DNA of 64,000 nt from Chloroflexota bacterium (GTDB taxonomy: Bacteria > Chloroflexota > Anaerolineae > Aggregatilineales > Phototrophicaceae), in NCBI GenBank assembly GCA_011523735.1, contig WTGB01000083.1, positions 94,837-158,836 on the forward strand. Reading direction: 5' to 3'. Below the pieces are notes generated by a model that worked only from the letters and a program-made list of their open reading frames with translations, made no database searches and was not told the origin of the DNA. Made by a program: the position numbers and the translations under genes. Below, piece by piece: positions 27,020-36,411 of the stretch (positions are counted from its first letter, which is position 1; each line of letters begins with the position of its first letter).

Positions 27020-27349
27020 ATGCAACGAGTGCAGCAAGGGGACACCATTGAAGTTATTGCGGGCAAAGATAAAGGCCTGCGAGGTGAGGTCGTCCGCATC
27101 TTGGTCAAGAAGAATCGGGTGATTGTCAACGGTGTGAACATTATGAAGCGGCACCGTAAGGCGCGCCCCGCGCCCGGCGGGCAGCAAATTCCGGCGCAGA
27201 TCATCGAGTTTGAAGCGCCGCTCCATCTTTCAAATGTGATGGTGGTATGCAGCAACTGCGATGAGCGTACTCGTATCGGCTACCGCTGGACTGATGATGG
27301 GTACAAGTCGCGCTATTGCAAAAAATGCAAAAGTGATATCAGTTCCTAG
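27020..27349 (+). CDS. rplX: 50S ribosomal protein L24
   Basis: 109 residues. The N-terminal KOW motif is GDTIEVIAGKDKGLRGEV, followed by NGVNIMKRHRK. The C-terminal part has four cysteines in two CxxC pairs (VVCSNCDE and YCKKCKSD), a zinc-ribbon-like knuckle seen in many Gram-positive and Chloroflexota L24 proteins. L24 is an assembly initiator of the large subunit. Fifteen bases separate it from rplN. Confidence 0.97.
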   Translation: MQRVQQGDTIEVIAGKDKGLRGEVVRILVKKNRVIVNGVNIMKRHRKARPAPGGQQIPAQIIEFEAPLHLSNVMVVCSNCDERTRIGYRWTDDGYKSRYCKKCKSDISS

Positions 27350-27362
27350 AGCGAGGTGAATT

Positions 27363-27905
27363 ATGGAAAACCGCATGTACACCCGCTACCTCGAAGAAGT
27401 GGTGCCGACCCTGACACAGGAGTTCGGCTATAAAAATCCTATGCAGGTGCCGACGATCAGCAAGATTACGTTGAACATCGGCGTTGGCGAGGCAATTGAT
27501 GAGCCGCGCTCGCTTGATGGCGCGGTCGAGGACTTGAAGACTATCACCGGGCAGCAACCGGTGGTCACCCGCGCGAAAAAGAGCATCGCGACATACAAGC
27601 TGCGTGAGGGCCGAGCGATCGGCACGAAGGTGACTTTGCGCAAGGAGCGGATGTGGGCACTCTATGACCGGTTGGTTAATATCGCGCTTCCACGTATTCG
27701 CGACTTCCGCGGCGTCCCGGCTAAGTTGGATGGTCGTGGCAACTTCACGGTCGGCTTGCGGGAGCAATTGGTCTTCCCGGAGATTGACTTTGACAAGATT
27801 GACAAGGTCCGCGGGATGGAAATCACCATCGTTACCACAGCGAAAACAGATGAGGAGGGCCGCCGATTGCTGACTCTGCTCGGTATGCCTTTCCAAGGGA
27901 ACTAG
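27363..27905 (+). CDS. rplE: 50S ribosomal protein L5
   Basis: 180 residues with the L5 blocks [42 protein letters not shown] and [20 protein letters not shown]5 binds 5S rRNA and contacts the P-site tRNA. It is of normal size and lies between rplX and rpsZ as in typical spc operons. Confidence 0.98.
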   Translation: MENRMYTRYLEEVVPTLTQEFGYKNPMQVPTISKITLNIGVGEAIDEPRSLDGAVEDLKTITGQQPVVTRAKKSIATYKLREGRAIGTKVTLRKERMWALYDRLVNIALPRIRDFRGVPAKLDGRGNFTVGLREQLVFPEIDFDKIDKVRGMEITIVTTAKTDEEGRRLLTLLGMPFQGN

Positions 27906-27915
27906 AGAGGGTTAC

Positions 27916-28098
27916 ATGGCGAAAAAATGTATGCAATTTCGGGAACAACGACGCAAGTACGCGGTGCGCGTCCGTCATCGTTGCAAAGTTTGTGGTCGCC
28001 CGCGCGGATATATTCGCCGCTTTGGCTTGTGCCGGATCTGCTTCCGCGAGATGGCTTTGAATGGCGAGATTCCCGGCGTTGTGAAGGCGAGTTGGTAG
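27916..28098 (+). CDS. rpsZ: 30S ribosomal protein S14, zinc-binding type
   Basis: 60 residues. This is the short, zinc-containing form: CKVC and CRIC give the four metal ligands, and [19 protein letters not shown] is diagnostic. Bacteria with only this form depend on zinc for S14. The gene is 11 bases after rplE and ends 13 bases before rpsH. Confidence 0.97.
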   Translation: MAKKCMQFREQRRKYAVRVRHRCKVCGRPRGYIRRFGLCRICFREMALNGEIPGVVKASW

Positions 28099-28110
28099 GA
28101 GGCAGTTATA

Positions 28111-28524
28111 GTGTCTAACGTGACGAATGATCCAATTGCCGATATGTTGACGCGTATTCGCAATGCACTGACGCGCGGCAAGCCGGAAGTCATCGTGCCG
28201 ATGTCCAAGATCAAAATTGAGATCGCCCGGATCCTTCAGGAAGAAGGCTACATTGAAAATTTCTCTATCGGCGATGAAAAACCGGTACCGCTGATCAACG
28301 TGCAGTTGAAATATTTTGGGTCGCGCCGGGACCGGCAGCCTGTGATCACGCAATTGCAGCGAATCAGCAAACCGGGGCGCCGTGTCTATCGCAAGCGTAA
28401 GGAATTGCCGATCGTGCTGAGTGGCACGGGTATCGCAATCGTGACGACTCCAAAGGGTGTGATGACGGCGCAGCAAGCCCGACGCAATGGCGTTGGTGGT
28501 GAAGTGCTGTGTTACGTCTGGTGA
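28111..28524 (+). CDS. rpsH: 30S ribosomal protein S8
   Basis: 137 residues: NDPIADMLTRIRNALTR at the start, IARILQEEGYIENF, and the C-terminal GTGIAIVTTPKGVMTAQQARR. S8 binds the central domain of 16S rRNA and in E. coli represses the spc operon. The start codon is GTG, supported by a strong TAGGAGG ten bases upstream and by the family N-terminus. Confidence 0.97.
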   Translation: MSNVTNDPIADMLTRIRNALTRGKPEVIVPMSKIKIEIARILQEEGYIENFSIGDEKPVPLINVQLKYFGSRRDRQPVITQLQRISKPGRRVYRKRKELPIVLSGTGIAIVTTPKGVMTAQQARRNGVGGEVLCYVW

Positions 28525-28540
28525 TGGGAGGGAAGTTAAT

Positions 28541-29089
28541 ATGTCGCGAATAGGCAAGCAACCGGTCCCGCTGCCGGACAAAGTCAGCGTCACCATCGAC
28601 CGGAACACGGTGAAAGTGATCGGACCCAAGGGCGAGTTGTCGCAGGATTTCAATCCGGATTTGACGGTCCGTCAGGAGAACGGGTCAATCGTCGTAGAGC
28701 GGCCCTCAGACCTGCGTCATCACAAGGCGCTGCATGGATTGACGCGTTCGCTGCTGGCAAACATGGTGCGGGGCGTATCCGAGGGTTTCCGCAAGACGCT
28801 GCAAATCCAGGGTGTTGGTTATCAGGCGATGTTGCAAGGCAAGAATCTGCAGTTGCGCCTCGGACATTCGCACGAAGTAATTGTTGAGCCACCGGCACAT
28901 ATCAGCTTTGACGTGCCGAAGGATTCGCGCGGTACGATCATTCACGTCGATGGCATCGACAAGCAAGTTGTCGGTCAAGTGGCGGCTGATATCCGCGGCT
29001 GGCGCCCGCCTGAACCGTATAAGGGCAAGGGTGTGCGCTATTTGGGCGAATACGTCCGGCGCAAAGCTGGCAAGGCTGGCAAACGATAG
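28541..29089 (+). CDS. rplF: 50S ribosomal protein L6
   Basis: 182 residues: MSRIGKQPVPLPDKV at the start, HGLTRSLLANMVRGVSEGF in the middle and the GIDKQVVGQVAADIRGWRPPEPYKGKG signature region near the C-terminus. It is next to the factor-binding site of the large subunit. The ATG at 28541 is behind GGGAGGGA; the earlier open frame from 28487 overlaps rpsH. Confidence 0.98.
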   Translation: MSRIGKQPVPLPDKVSVTIDRNTVKVIGPKGELSQDFNPDLTVRQENGSIVVERPSDLRHHKALHGLTRSLLANMVRGVSEGFRKTLQIQGVGYQAMLQGKNLQLRLGHSHEVIVEPPAHISFDVPKDSRGTIIHVDGIDKQVVGQVAADIRGWRPPEPYKGKGVRYLGEYVRRKAGKAGKR

Positions 29090-29172
29090 GGGCTAAACGC
29101 CTTCGGAATCGGGCGCAAGCGGTAGAAAGCTCGCGCAGAGTTGCGAGACGACAGAAGCAAGGGAATTAAGAG

Positions 29173-29547
29173 ATGGCAGATATCATTGGTCGAAAGAAAT
29201 ACGCCGCTCGTAAGAGACGTCACCGGCGGGTGCGAAGGCATGTTTCCGGCACTGCCACGCGGCCCCGGATGAATGTTTTCCGCAGCAACAGCAATACATT
29301 TGTGCAAGTCATTGATGATATTGCCGGGCGTACTTTGGTTTCCTGCTCGACGATCGACAAGGAACTGGCGCCTTCGCTGGCCGATAAGAACAAGGTCGAG
29401 GCCGCGAAGATGGTCGGTCAGACCGTCGCCGAGCGGGCGAAGGCGGCTGGCATTGAACAGGTAGTCTTTGATCGAGGTGGATTCAAGTATACCGGTCGTG
29501 TTGCGGCGGTAGCTCAAGGCGCGCGCGAAGCAGGCCTGCAATTATAG
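29173..29547 (+). CDS. rplR: 50S ribosomal protein L18
   Basis: 124 residues. A basic N-terminal arm ([15 protein letters not shown]) is followed by [20 protein letters not shown] and [19 protein letters not shown]18 binds 5S rRNA with L5. An 83-base gap after rplF holds nothing I recognise. Confidence 0.97.
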   Translation: MADIIGRKKYAARKRRHRRVRRHVSGTATRPRMNVFRSNSNTFVQVIDDIAGRTLVSCSTIDKELAPSLADKNKVEAAKMVGQTVAERAKAAGIEQVVFDRGGFKYTGRVAAVAQGAREAGLQL

Positions 29548-29562
29548 GCGTGGAGGTCATTT

Positions 29563-30126
29563 ATGGCAGAAAGAAGAAGAAGGGATTCGCGCAGAAACCA
29601 AGAAGAGCGCGATGAATTTGACGAGCGCGTAGTCGATATCCGGCGCGTCGCGAAGGTAATCAAAGGCGGCCGGCGTTTTGCCTTCCGCACTGTTGTCGTT
29701 GTCGGTGACAACAAAGGCAATGTTGGTATCGGCATCGGCAAGGCGCGAGCGGTACCTGATAGCATCCGCAAAGCCGCCGAACGCGCGCGCCGCAATATTG
29801 AAGCTGTATCGCTTTCGGGCACAACCATTCCCTATACGGTTATAGGGCGTCATGGTGGGGCGCGTGTCCTACTGAAACCGGCGGCGCCGGGGACTGGTGT
29901 CATTGCTGGCGGTGGTGTGCGCGCGGTGCTCGAAGTTGTCGGGGTGCGTAATATATTGACAAAGAGTCAAGGCAGCGCAAATCTGCTAAATGTTACGATG
30001 GCTACACTGGATGCGCTAAAGCAACTCCGTAGCGGCGAGCAATTGGCCGAGATGCGTGGCAAACCCGTGCATGAAGTGGCGCCAGTGTGGGAACGGCGCG
30101 GTGAACGAGGAGGTGAGCATGCCTGA
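29563..30126 (+). CDS. rpsE: 30S ribosomal protein S5
   Basis: 187 residues with the double-stranded-RNA-binding-like N-terminal domain ([30 protein letters not shown]) and the C-terminal domain ([19 protein letters not shown]). S5 is at the mRNA entry and takes part in decoding fidelity. It overlaps the start of rpmD by eight bases. Confidence 0.98.
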   Translation: MAERRRRDSRRNQEERDEFDERVVDIRRVAKVIKGGRRFAFRTVVVVGDNKGNVGIGIGKARAVPDSIRKAAERARRNIEAVSLSGTTIPYTVIGRHGGARVLLKPAAPGTGVIAGGGVRAVLEVVGVRNILTKSQGSANLLNVTMATLDALKQLRSGEQLAEMRGKPVHEVAPVWERRGERGGEHA

Positions 30127-30331
30127 GCAAAGCGGCAAGCTGCTCAAAGTCACCTTGGTCAAGAGCCCGATCGGCTATAATAGCCGCCAGAAAGAAACGG
30201 TCAGATCACTGGGATTGCGCCGTATGAGCCAGAGTGTGCTTATCGGTGATGCGCCGCAGATACGTGGCATGATCGCTAAAGTACGTCATCTGGTGACGGT
30301 CGAAGAGGTCGAAGAGAATGAAACTACATGA
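30119..30331 (+). CDS. rpmD: 50S ribosomal protein L30
   Basis: 70 residues: [20 protein letters not shown], then [23 protein letters not shown], the L30 hallmark. The ATG at 30119 has GAGGAGG just upstream inside rpsE; the earlier open frame is a shadow of rpsE. It overlaps both neighbours, so it is translationally coupled. Confidence 0.96.
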   Translation: MPEQSGKLLKVTLVKSPIGYNSRQKETVRSLGLRRMSQSVLIGDAPQIRGMIAKVRHLVTVEEVEENETT

Positions 30332-30845
30332 CTTGAAGCCGGACGAAGGATCGAAGCGCAAGCGTACACGCGTCGGACGCGGGATCGCCGCCGGTAAAGG
30401 GAAAACTGCTGGGCGCGGGCATAAGGGGCAGGGCGCACGCAGCGGGGGCGGTAAAGGTCCCTACTTCGAGGGTGGACAGTTGCCTTTGGTCCGACGCCTG
30501 CCGTTCAAACGCGGCTTCACCAATATATTCGGCATCACGTACCAGGTTGTCAATGTCGATATGTTGGAGGTGCGATTTGATGATGGCGCTGTCGTCAACG
30601 GTACGACGCTGGTAAAAGCGGGACTAGTCCGCGATGCGGGCGAACCGATCAAGGTGCTGGGCCGCGGTGAACTAAGCAAAAAGCTGGAAGTCCACGCCCA
30701 TAAATTCACCAAAAGCGCCGCCGCGAAAATCGAGAGTGCTGGCGGTAGTGTAAACCGCCAAACCTTGAAAGTAACGGGTGCTCGTGCGACAGTAAAGCGC
30801 CTGCGTAAAGTTGATTTGGAACGCTTATACGGCGACACGAATTGA
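30318..30845 (+). CDS. rplO: 50S ribosomal protein L15
   Basis: 175 residues. The N-terminus has the glycine- and lysine-rich arm ([25 protein letters not shown]), then [16 protein letters not shown] and a C-terminal globular domain with [18 protein letters not shown]. It is slightly longer than the E. coli form. It overlaps rpmD by 14 bases. Confidence 0.97.
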   Translation: MKLHDLKPDEGSKRKRTRVGRGIAAGKGKTAGRGHKGQGARSGGGKGPYFEGGQLPLVRRLPFKRGFTNIFGITYQVVNVDMLEVRFDDGAVVNGTTLVKAGLVRDAGEPIKVLGRGELSKKLEVHAHKFTKSAAAKIESAGGSVNRQTLKVTGARATVKRLRKVDLERLYGDTN

Positions 30846-30996
30846 TGCTGGCGGGCGAATCAATGGCCTGTGACGCAACAGGTTTGACCGGTTTTGCGTA
30901 TAGCCCGTAGAGGCCTTGCAGTATCGGAGCGGATGTTGTTGCTCAGGCGCCATCACGGCAGCAGAAGGACATTATTTTGGACAGGGAAACGATCTC

Positions 30997-32343
30997 ATGA
31001 TTCAAGCATTGCGTAATGCCTGGCGCTTGCCGGATGTGCGAAACAAATTGCTGTTCACCGTCTTCATTCTGATCGTTTACCAGTTTGCGGCGCACGTCCC
31101 GGTTGTCGGTGTGGATAGGAATGTGTTGCGGCAAGTATTCGAAAGCGGCAGCAGCGCGGGAAATCTCATACAGGTGATGAACCTGCTTTCCGGTGGCGCC
31201 GTGGCGAATTTCAGCGTTATCGCAAATGGCGTTTATCCTTACATCACCGCATCGATTATCTTCCAATTGCTTGTGCCGATCGTGCCGGCGCTTGAGCGCA
31301 TCCAACGCGAACCGGGCGGGCAAGAGAAGATCCAGCGTTACACTTACTATGTCGCGATCCCCATGGCGGTATTGCAGGCGCTGGGACAGATCAGCATCTT
31401 TAATCTGGCGACCGGAACCGGAGCAGAGATCATTCCGGGCTTCGGCTTCGGCATTGGCAGCAATCTGCTCTTGACGGTCTCCGTGCTGACCACTATGACA
31501 GCGGGTACGATGTTCGCCATTTGGTTGGGTGAACTAATCACTGAGCAGGGTATCGGTAATGGTATTTCGATCATCATATTCGCCGGCATCGTAGCGCAAG
31601 CGCCGCAGAATCTGATCCGCCTGTTGACACAGCAGCCCGATCGCAGCATTTACAACCTGGTGCTGTTTATCGTTATCACCGTACTCAGTGTATTGGCAGT
31701 GGTAGTGATTCAAGAAGGTGTTCGGCGCATACCGGTGCAATATGGTCGCCGAGTACGTGGTAATCGGCAGTTCGCTCAGCAAGACAGCTTCATCCCGCTG
31801 CGTGTCAACCCGGTTGGCATGATCCCACTTATTTTTGCCCAGTCGATCATCACATTTCCGGCCATCATCGCGAGCTTGTTCCCCCCTGGTCCGGTTGGCA
31901 ACACGATTCAGACGACCTTTGGCAATCAGCAGGGTCTGCTATATTGGGGCACGTTCTTCCTCATGACAGTCGGCTTTACATTCTTCTATGCAGAAGTGAT
32001 GGTAGGCAACCAGAACCTTGCGGAGTCTCTGCAAAGAAATGGCGGCTTTATCCCTGGTATCCGGCCGGGCAAGCGGACTGAAGATTACATCAAGACGACT
32101 ACACGCCGCATCACGTTTGTCGGCGCCTTTTTCCTAGGTGTCATTGCGGTAATTCCCGGTGTAATTGATCTGGTGAATCGCATCATTTTCCCGCTTGAGG
32201 CCTCTACTTCCGGTGCCGTCATAAATGCCGGTCTTGTAATATCCGGTTCTGGTTTGATTATCGTGGTCGGCGTCGTCATCGATACGATGCGCCAGTTGGA
32301 GGCGCAATTGGTCATGCGTAACTACGAAGGCTTTATGCGCTGA
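30997..32343 (+). CDS. secY: Protein translocase subunit SecY
   Basis: 448 residues with ten membrane segments expected for SecY. Landmarks are the plug/TM2 region GGAVANFSVIANGVYPYITASIIFQ, RIPVQYGRR in the cytosolic loop, and GGFIPGIRPGKRTEDYI ahead of the C-terminal helices. It forms the SecYEG channel. I start at the ATG at 30997 (MIQALRNAWRLPDVRNK), the conserved opening; the open frame back to 30916 is not conserved. It closes the spc part of the cluster and is followed by a terminator. Confidence 0.97.
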   Translation: MIQALRNAWRLPDVRNKLLFTVFILIVYQFAAHVPVVGVDRNVLRQVFESGSSAGNLIQVMNLLSGGAVANFSVIANGVYPYITASIIFQLLVPIVPALERIQREPGGQEKIQRYTYYVAIPMAVLQALGQISIFNLATGTGAEIIPGFGFGIGSNLLLTVSVLTTMTAGTMFAIWLGELITEQGIGNGISIIIFAGIVAQAPQNLIRLLTQQPDRSIYNLVLFIVITVLSVLAVVVIQEGVRRIPVQYGRRVRGNRQFAQQDSFIPLRVNPVGMIPLIFAQSIITFPAIIASLFPPGPVGNTIQTTFGNQQGLLYWGTFFLMTVGFTFFYAEVMVGNQNLAESLQRNGGFIPGIRPGKRTEDYIKTTTRRITFVGAFFLGVIAVIPGVIDLVNRIIFPLEASTSGAVINAGLVISGSGLIIVVGVVIDTMRQLEAQLVMRNYEGFMR

Positions 32344-32367
32344 TTATCGACGTGCCTAGAGATTGTT

Positions 32368-32403
32368 GGAGCCGAGTGTGGTCATAGCTCGGCTCTATTT
32401 TTG
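32368..32403 (+). terminator. Rho-independent terminator after secY
   Basis: A perfect eight-pair stem GAGCCGAG / CTCGGCTC, extendable by one G-U pair, with an 11-base loop, followed by TATTTTT. It begins 25 bases after the secY stop and should stop or reduce transcription from the upstream ribosomal genes before adk. Confidence 0.8.
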
Positions 32404-32469
32404 TCAGCTGCGAGCGTTCGTCGCCGTGATTAGAGAGAAAGACGCGCAAGGGTTTCTGGAGTTGGCAAC

Positions 32470-33171
32470 ATGAGTCTGTATGTGATCTTGATGGGGATTC
32501 AGGGCGCCGGCAAGGGATTGCAGGCGAAACGGATCGAAGAGCATTTCGGCATTCCGCAGGTTTCGACCGGTGACTTGTTTCGGGCGATGCGCGCGCGCAC
32601 AGACGAACTGGCACGCAAAGTGCAGCATATTATGGCGTCGGGCCAACTAGTGGATGACGATACGACAAACGCCATTGTTGTGGACAGGCTCTCGCAGGCG
32701 GATGCGCAGCGTGGCGTGATCCTGGATGGCTATCCTCGTAATCAGATACAGGCAGCTTTCCTCGAATCACATCTGGCAGAGATGGGCGCGCACGTGGGTG
32801 CTGTTCTGCTTCTCGAATTAGACTTATTCACTGCTTTCAAGCGCGCGTTTGGACGGGTATCGGCCGCCGATGGCAGCAGTTATAATTATTACTACAATGC
32901 CCAAGGCGTTCACTTCAGTTGGGCACAGGATCCGGCAGGTAATTTCCCGCCACGGCTTGAAGCCACCGTGGTAGGCAGCGGAGAGCCGCTTAAGCGTCGT
33001 CCAGATGATGCCAGCGCCGACGCGGTTATCAAGCGGATCGAAACCTACCTTGAAACGACGCAGCCTCTCATAAGTTATTTTGAAACGCGAGGCATTGTCC
33101 ACAGGATCAATGCCGACCAGAGCATTGACGCAGTTTCGGCAGATATCAAGCGTGTGCTGGCGCGCCTTTAG
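32470..33171 (+). CDS. adk: Adenylate kinase (divergent)
   Basis: 233 residues. The P-loop is GIQGAGKGLQAK near residue 9, STGDLFRAM follows, then GVILDGYPRNQIQAAFLE and the C-terminal RRPDDASADAVIKRIETY. Two things differ from textbook Adk. The residue after GKG is Leu17 (usually Thr), and the LID segment (RVSAADGSSYNYYYNAQG...) has no zinc cysteines and is Tyr/Asn rich. Adk makes 2 ADP from ATP and AMP; NMP-kinase function is likely but the base preference could have shifted. It sits in the standard secY-adk-map order. Confidence 0.9.
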   Translation: MSLYVILMGIQGAGKGLQAKRIEEHFGIPQVSTGDLFRAMRARTDELARKVQHIMASGQLVDDDTTNAIVVDRLSQADAQRGVILDGYPRNQIQAAFLESHLAEMGAHVGAVLLLELDLFTAFKRAFGRVSAADGSSYNYYYNAQGVHFSWAQDPAGNFPPRLEATVVGSGEPLKRRPDDASADAVIKRIETYLETTQPLISYFETRGIVHRINADQSIDAVSADIKRVLARL

Positions 33172-33198
33172 ACTTCGGCTAGACGCCGAGACCAAACG

Positions 33199-33984
33199 AT
33201 GGCACCGGTACTGAAATCACCCCAGGAATTGCAGTTGATGCGTGAAGCCGGGCGCATCGTGGCGATCGCTCACGAAGAAATGCGACGTGCGATCAAGCCG
33301 GGTGTCAGCACTAAAGCCCTAGATACCATCGCTTTGACCGTGTTGCGAGATCATGCTGCCGAGCCTTGCTTTCTGGGCTATGCGCCCGGCAATCATCCGC
33401 CATTTCCCGCAACGATCACTGCCTCTATCAATAACGAACTGGTACACGGTATTCCATCAGAAACTCGCACCCTTAATGAGGGTGACATCATCGGGCTGGA
33501 CATTGCCTGTATTCATAAGGGCTTTGTGGGCGATGCTGCATTTACGCACCCGGTTGGTGAAGTCTCGCGTTCTGCACGGCGACTCATGGATGCGACCAAG
33601 GCGGCGTTGAACGCGGCGATTCAGGCATCGGTCCTAGGCAATCGAATAAGTGATGTGGCGAAAGCCACGGCAAAATCTGCTGCTCGGTCGGGCTATAGCG
33701 TAGCCCGCGAATATACTGGGCATGGCGTCGGACGCGCCATGCACGAAGAGCCGCAAGTTCCAAACTGGTGGCACAGCAAAAAGAGCCAAGTCCAGTGGCA
33801 GGATTACGATTTGCAGGTCGGGATGACCTACGCCATTGAGCCTATGCTGATCGCCGGACGTTCGGATTTGGTGGAGCTGGATGACGGTTGGACGGTTGTG
33901 ACGAAAGATGGCTCGCTGACCGCGCATTTCGAGCATACGGTCGCTATCACCGAAGTTGGTCCGCTGATTTTGACCTTGCAATAG
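33199..33984 (+). CDS. map: Type I methionine aminopeptidase
   Basis: 261 residues with all five metal ligands visible: Asp in IIGLDIAC, Asp in VGDAAFTHPVG, His in GHGVGRAMHEEP, Glu in YAIEPML and Glu in AHFEHTVAIT. The substrate His is in LVHGIPS. It removes the initiator Met from new proteins. It is 27 bases after adk. In most bacteria infA follows here; it does not in this window. Confidence 0.97.
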   Translation: MAPVLKSPQELQLMREAGRIVAIAHEEMRRAIKPGVSTKALDTIALTVLRDHAAEPCFLGYAPGNHPPFPATITASINNELVHGIPSETRTLNEGDIIGLDIACIHKGFVGDAAFTHPVGEVSRSARRLMDATKAALNAAIQASVLGNRISDVAKATAKSAARSGYSVAREYTGHGVGRAMHEEPQVPNWWHSKKSQVQWQDYDLQVGMTYAIEPMLIAGRSDLVELDDGWTVVTKDGSLTAHFEHTVAITEVGPLILTLQ

Positions 33985-34088
33985 GCACAAATTGAGTAAG
34001 CTGGACTCTATCAAGCAAGCTGCTTATGCTATGACATCGCTGGCTTTGAGTGTGCCTCATGTACATGCACCAGAACTCTGAAGAGCGT

Positions 34089-35552
34089 ATGTTCACGACG
34101 AATTGTAAAGCAGTGTTTGGGTTCATGGTTGTCGCCATTTGCGTTGTGCTGGTATTGGGAACTGTACACGCGCAGCCTGACTCACCTATAATTGAGTGGA
34201 TCGACTGTCCAGCAACATTCATTTCGTTCTCTAGGACTCACTCAGCTAAGATATCTTGTGGTCAGTTGCGCGTGCCTGAGGATCGGACGACACCCGCTGG
34301 CAGCTTGGTTCGCCTGTTTGTGGCAGTGATCGCCGCGCTTGAAAATCGCCCTCTACCACCGCTGCTTTATCTCGCTGGTGGACCTGGCGATGCCGCATCG
34401 AGCGAAATCGCGTCCTGGCTGGCCGCAGGATTGCATCAGCCGCAGGATATCATCTTTGTCGACCTGCGGGGGAGCGGCCGCTCTGAGCCGTCTCTCAATT
34501 GCCCGAAGTATGACGAACGGTTCGATAGTGACCGCCTGATCATGTGTCGTGACCGTTTGCTCTCTGAGGGTATCAATCTAGCCGCTTACAGTTCAGATGC
34601 CATCACCAGCGATATTGTGGACCTCATCACGGCAATGCAACTGAGGTCGGTCAACATCTACGGATACTCTTATGGGACGCGATTGGCCTGGCGAGTCGCG
34701 GAGCAATTGCCCGAGCGTATCAAGGTGTTGGTGCTTGATGGCGCCTATCTACCAGGTGAGAGCGCGATTGAAGCTGTGGCGCCGAATACCCAGCGATCGC
34801 TACAACGAGTTTTTGCCGACTGTGACGCGGATCCCCTGTGCAACAGCGCCTATCCGCGCCTGCAAGCGGAATTCGAGCAGGCGGTGGCAGATCTGAATGC
34901 CGCGCCCATTGAAATCGACGGGTTCCTGCCGAGCGCTGTGCTTCGTCTCGATGGAACGGGCTTCCTACGCTTACTGCGGGAAATGCTAGCGGATTCCAAA
35001 CGTTTGCCTTACATTCCAGCTTTCATCACCGCTGTCGCTGAAGGCGATCACACTATGTTTGCGAGGCTGGACGAATTGCGTTATGAGGAAGATATCGGCG
35101 ACGGCGATGCGCATAGCGAGGGTCTTTACATGAGCGCTCTGTGCGCTGAAGAGATGGCGGCTACGTCTCTACAGAAGATTCGAACCGCAGCCGATAGTTT
35201 GTCCTCGATCTATGCGCCATTGGCAAGGTCGGCGCTTGAATTGCTTGACGACTGCGCTGTTTGGAATGGAAAACTTGTCGCAGACGATCTAACATTGGAT
35301 TCATATTTAAATGTCCCGACTCTGTTTCTTTCCGGGCGCTACGATCCTATCGCTCCGGTGCATGGGCTCTCGGCACACTCTACGCAGGGCTGGAGCTACG
35401 AAGATCCGCAGCTTGGTCATGGCGTTCTATTGAGCAGCAAGTGCGCCCAGAATGTCATGCTGGCCTTCCTGTCAGATCCGGCAATCGAGCCGCGGCATGA
35501 TTGTTTGCTTGACCAGGAGCCACTTGAATTCTATCTGCGGCAGGATAATTGA
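34089..35552 (+). CDS. Secreted S33-type alpha/beta hydrolase (prolyl/tripeptidyl aminopeptidase-like)
   Basis: 487 residues counted from the ATG at 34089, which opens a signal peptide (hydrophobic run ending VHAQ). The frame is open back to 34050, but those residues precede a natural n-region. The oxyanion segment is Gly-Gly-Pro-Gly-Asp. Then come DLRGSGRS, the nucleophile elbow Gly-Tyr-Ser-Tyr-Gly-Thr-Arg, the acid in SGRYDPIAPV and the base in LGHGVLL. The C-terminal layout resembles the TAP-like hydrolases exported by actinobacteria and Chloroflexota. Several Cys pairs suggest disulfides outside the cell. It lies between map and rpmJ, in the place of infA, which is unusual for a ribosomal cluster. 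Confidence 0.85.
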   Translation: MFTTNCKAVFGFMVVAICVVLVLGTVHAQPDSPIIEWIDCPATFISFSRTHSAKISCGQLRVPEDRTTPAGSLVRLFVAVIAALENRPLPPLLYLAGGPGDAASSEIASWLAAGLHQPQDIIFVDLRGSGRSEPSLNCPKYDERFDSDRLIMCRDRLLSEGINLAAYSSDAITSDIVDLITAMQLRSVNIYGYSYGTRLAWRVAEQLPERIKVLVLDGAYLPGESAIEAVAPNTQRSLQRVFADCDADPLCNSAYPRLQAEFEQAVADLNAAPIEIDGFLPSAVLRLDGTGFLRLLREMLADSKRLPYIPAFITAVAEGDHTMFARLDELRYEEDIGDGDAHSEGLYMSALCAEEMAATSLQKIRTAADSLSSIYAPLARSALELLDDCAVWNGKLVADDLTLDSYLNVPTLFLSGRYDPIAPVHGLSAHSTQGWSYEDPQLGHGVLLSSKCAQNVMLAFLSDPAIEPRHDCLLDQEPLEFYLRQDN

Positions 35553-35572
35553 GGTCGAGGCGGAAATGTCCT

Positions 35573-35600
35573 TTGACGTGGCGGAAATCTATGATACAAT
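35573..35600 (+). promoter_or_regulatory. Promoter before rpmJ
   Basis: TTGACG at 35573-35578, a 16-base spacer and TACAAT at 35595-35600, about 155 bases before rpmJ and just after the S33 hydrolase stop. It probably gives the rpmJ-rpsM-rpsK-rpoA group its own transcription. Confidence 0.65.
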
Positions 35601-35755
35601 ACTCGCTTGTTGTCAGACGTCCCTATGCAGTTTTGGGACGCTCGCAAAACAAAAGATATTTTACGAACGATTCAAAGACAGATCTGCGGGCCGATTCCCC
35701 GGAGATTGTATAGTGTTTCGCGAAAGCGCAATGTAGCGTGAATGAGGCAAAGTGA

Positions 35756-35869
35756 ATGAAAGTTTCAGCCAGTGTCAAACGCCGCTGCCCGAAATGCCGG
35801 GTTATCAGGCGCAAACGTCGTGTCATGATCATCTGTGAGAACCCAAAGCATAAACAGAGGCAGGGCTAG
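35756..35869 (+). CDS. rpmJ: 50S ribosomal protein L36
   Basis: 37 residues: [20 protein letters not shown] followed by a short basic end with Cys and His. This is the zinc-binding form of L36, with ligands Cys11, Cys14, Cys27 and His32. AGGCAAAGTGA precedes the ATG. It sits upstream of rpsM as usual. Confidence 0.93.
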   Translation: MKVSASVKRRCPKCRVIRRKRRVMIICENPKHKQRQG

Positions 35870-35900
35870 AACTGTCCGCAATTAGCAAGGAGTATGATTG

Positions 35901-36287
35901 ATGGCTCGTATTGAAGGTGTCGATCTGCCTAGGGACAAGCGTGTTATCATCGGCTTGACGTATATCTATGGCATCGGAAAGTCTACAAGTCAAAAGCTCT
36001 TGGATTCGGCTGGCATTGACTACAGCACACGTGTACGAGACCTCAGTGAAAGCGAGGTGCAGCGCCTGCGTGAGTTGATCGGCGGCTTGACGATTGAAGG
36101 TGACCTGCGTCGGCAGACGCAGTTGAATATCAAGCGGCTGATGGAGATAAATTCGTATCGGGGCTTGCGTCACCGGCGGCGCTTGCCTGTTCGAGGACAG
36201 CGTACTCGTACTAATGGCCGCACACGTCGCGGCAAGAAGCAGACCGTTGCCGGGCGTGGACGTCGGCGTGGCGCGACCAAGAAGTAG
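35901..36287 (+). CDS. rpsM: 30S ribosomal protein S13
   Basis: 128 residues: [32 protein letters not shown], and the C-terminal [25 protein letters not shown] with a basic tail contacting tRNAs. The ATG at 35901 follows AAGGAG by eight bases; the TTG one codon earlier is not needed. Confidence 0.98.
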   Translation: MARIEGVDLPRDKRVIIGLTYIYGIGKSTSQKLLDSAGIDYSTRVRDLSESEVQRLRELIGGLTIEGDLRRQTQLNIKRLMEINSYRGLRHRRRLPVRGQRTRTNGRTRRGKKQTVAGRGRRRGATKK

Positions 36288-36411
36288 GCTGATTTTCCGT
36301 GTCACAAATGGCAAGTGGAAATTGGCAATTGACCGACGCAAGCTAATGATCTCCGTGCCCAAGGCGGAGGTTCGGGATGAGCAAAAACATTAGTCCATCT
36401 GGAGCAAGTGA

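Noticed and set aside
30916..30996. Longer SecY N-terminus
   Set aside because: The extra 27 residues (Cys- and Gly-rich) are not part of any SecY; the MIQALRNAW start is conserved.
35601..35755. Hidden infA between the S33 hydrolase and rpmJ
   Set aside because: The space is too short for IF-1 (about 72 codons) and none of its motifs can be read in any frame.
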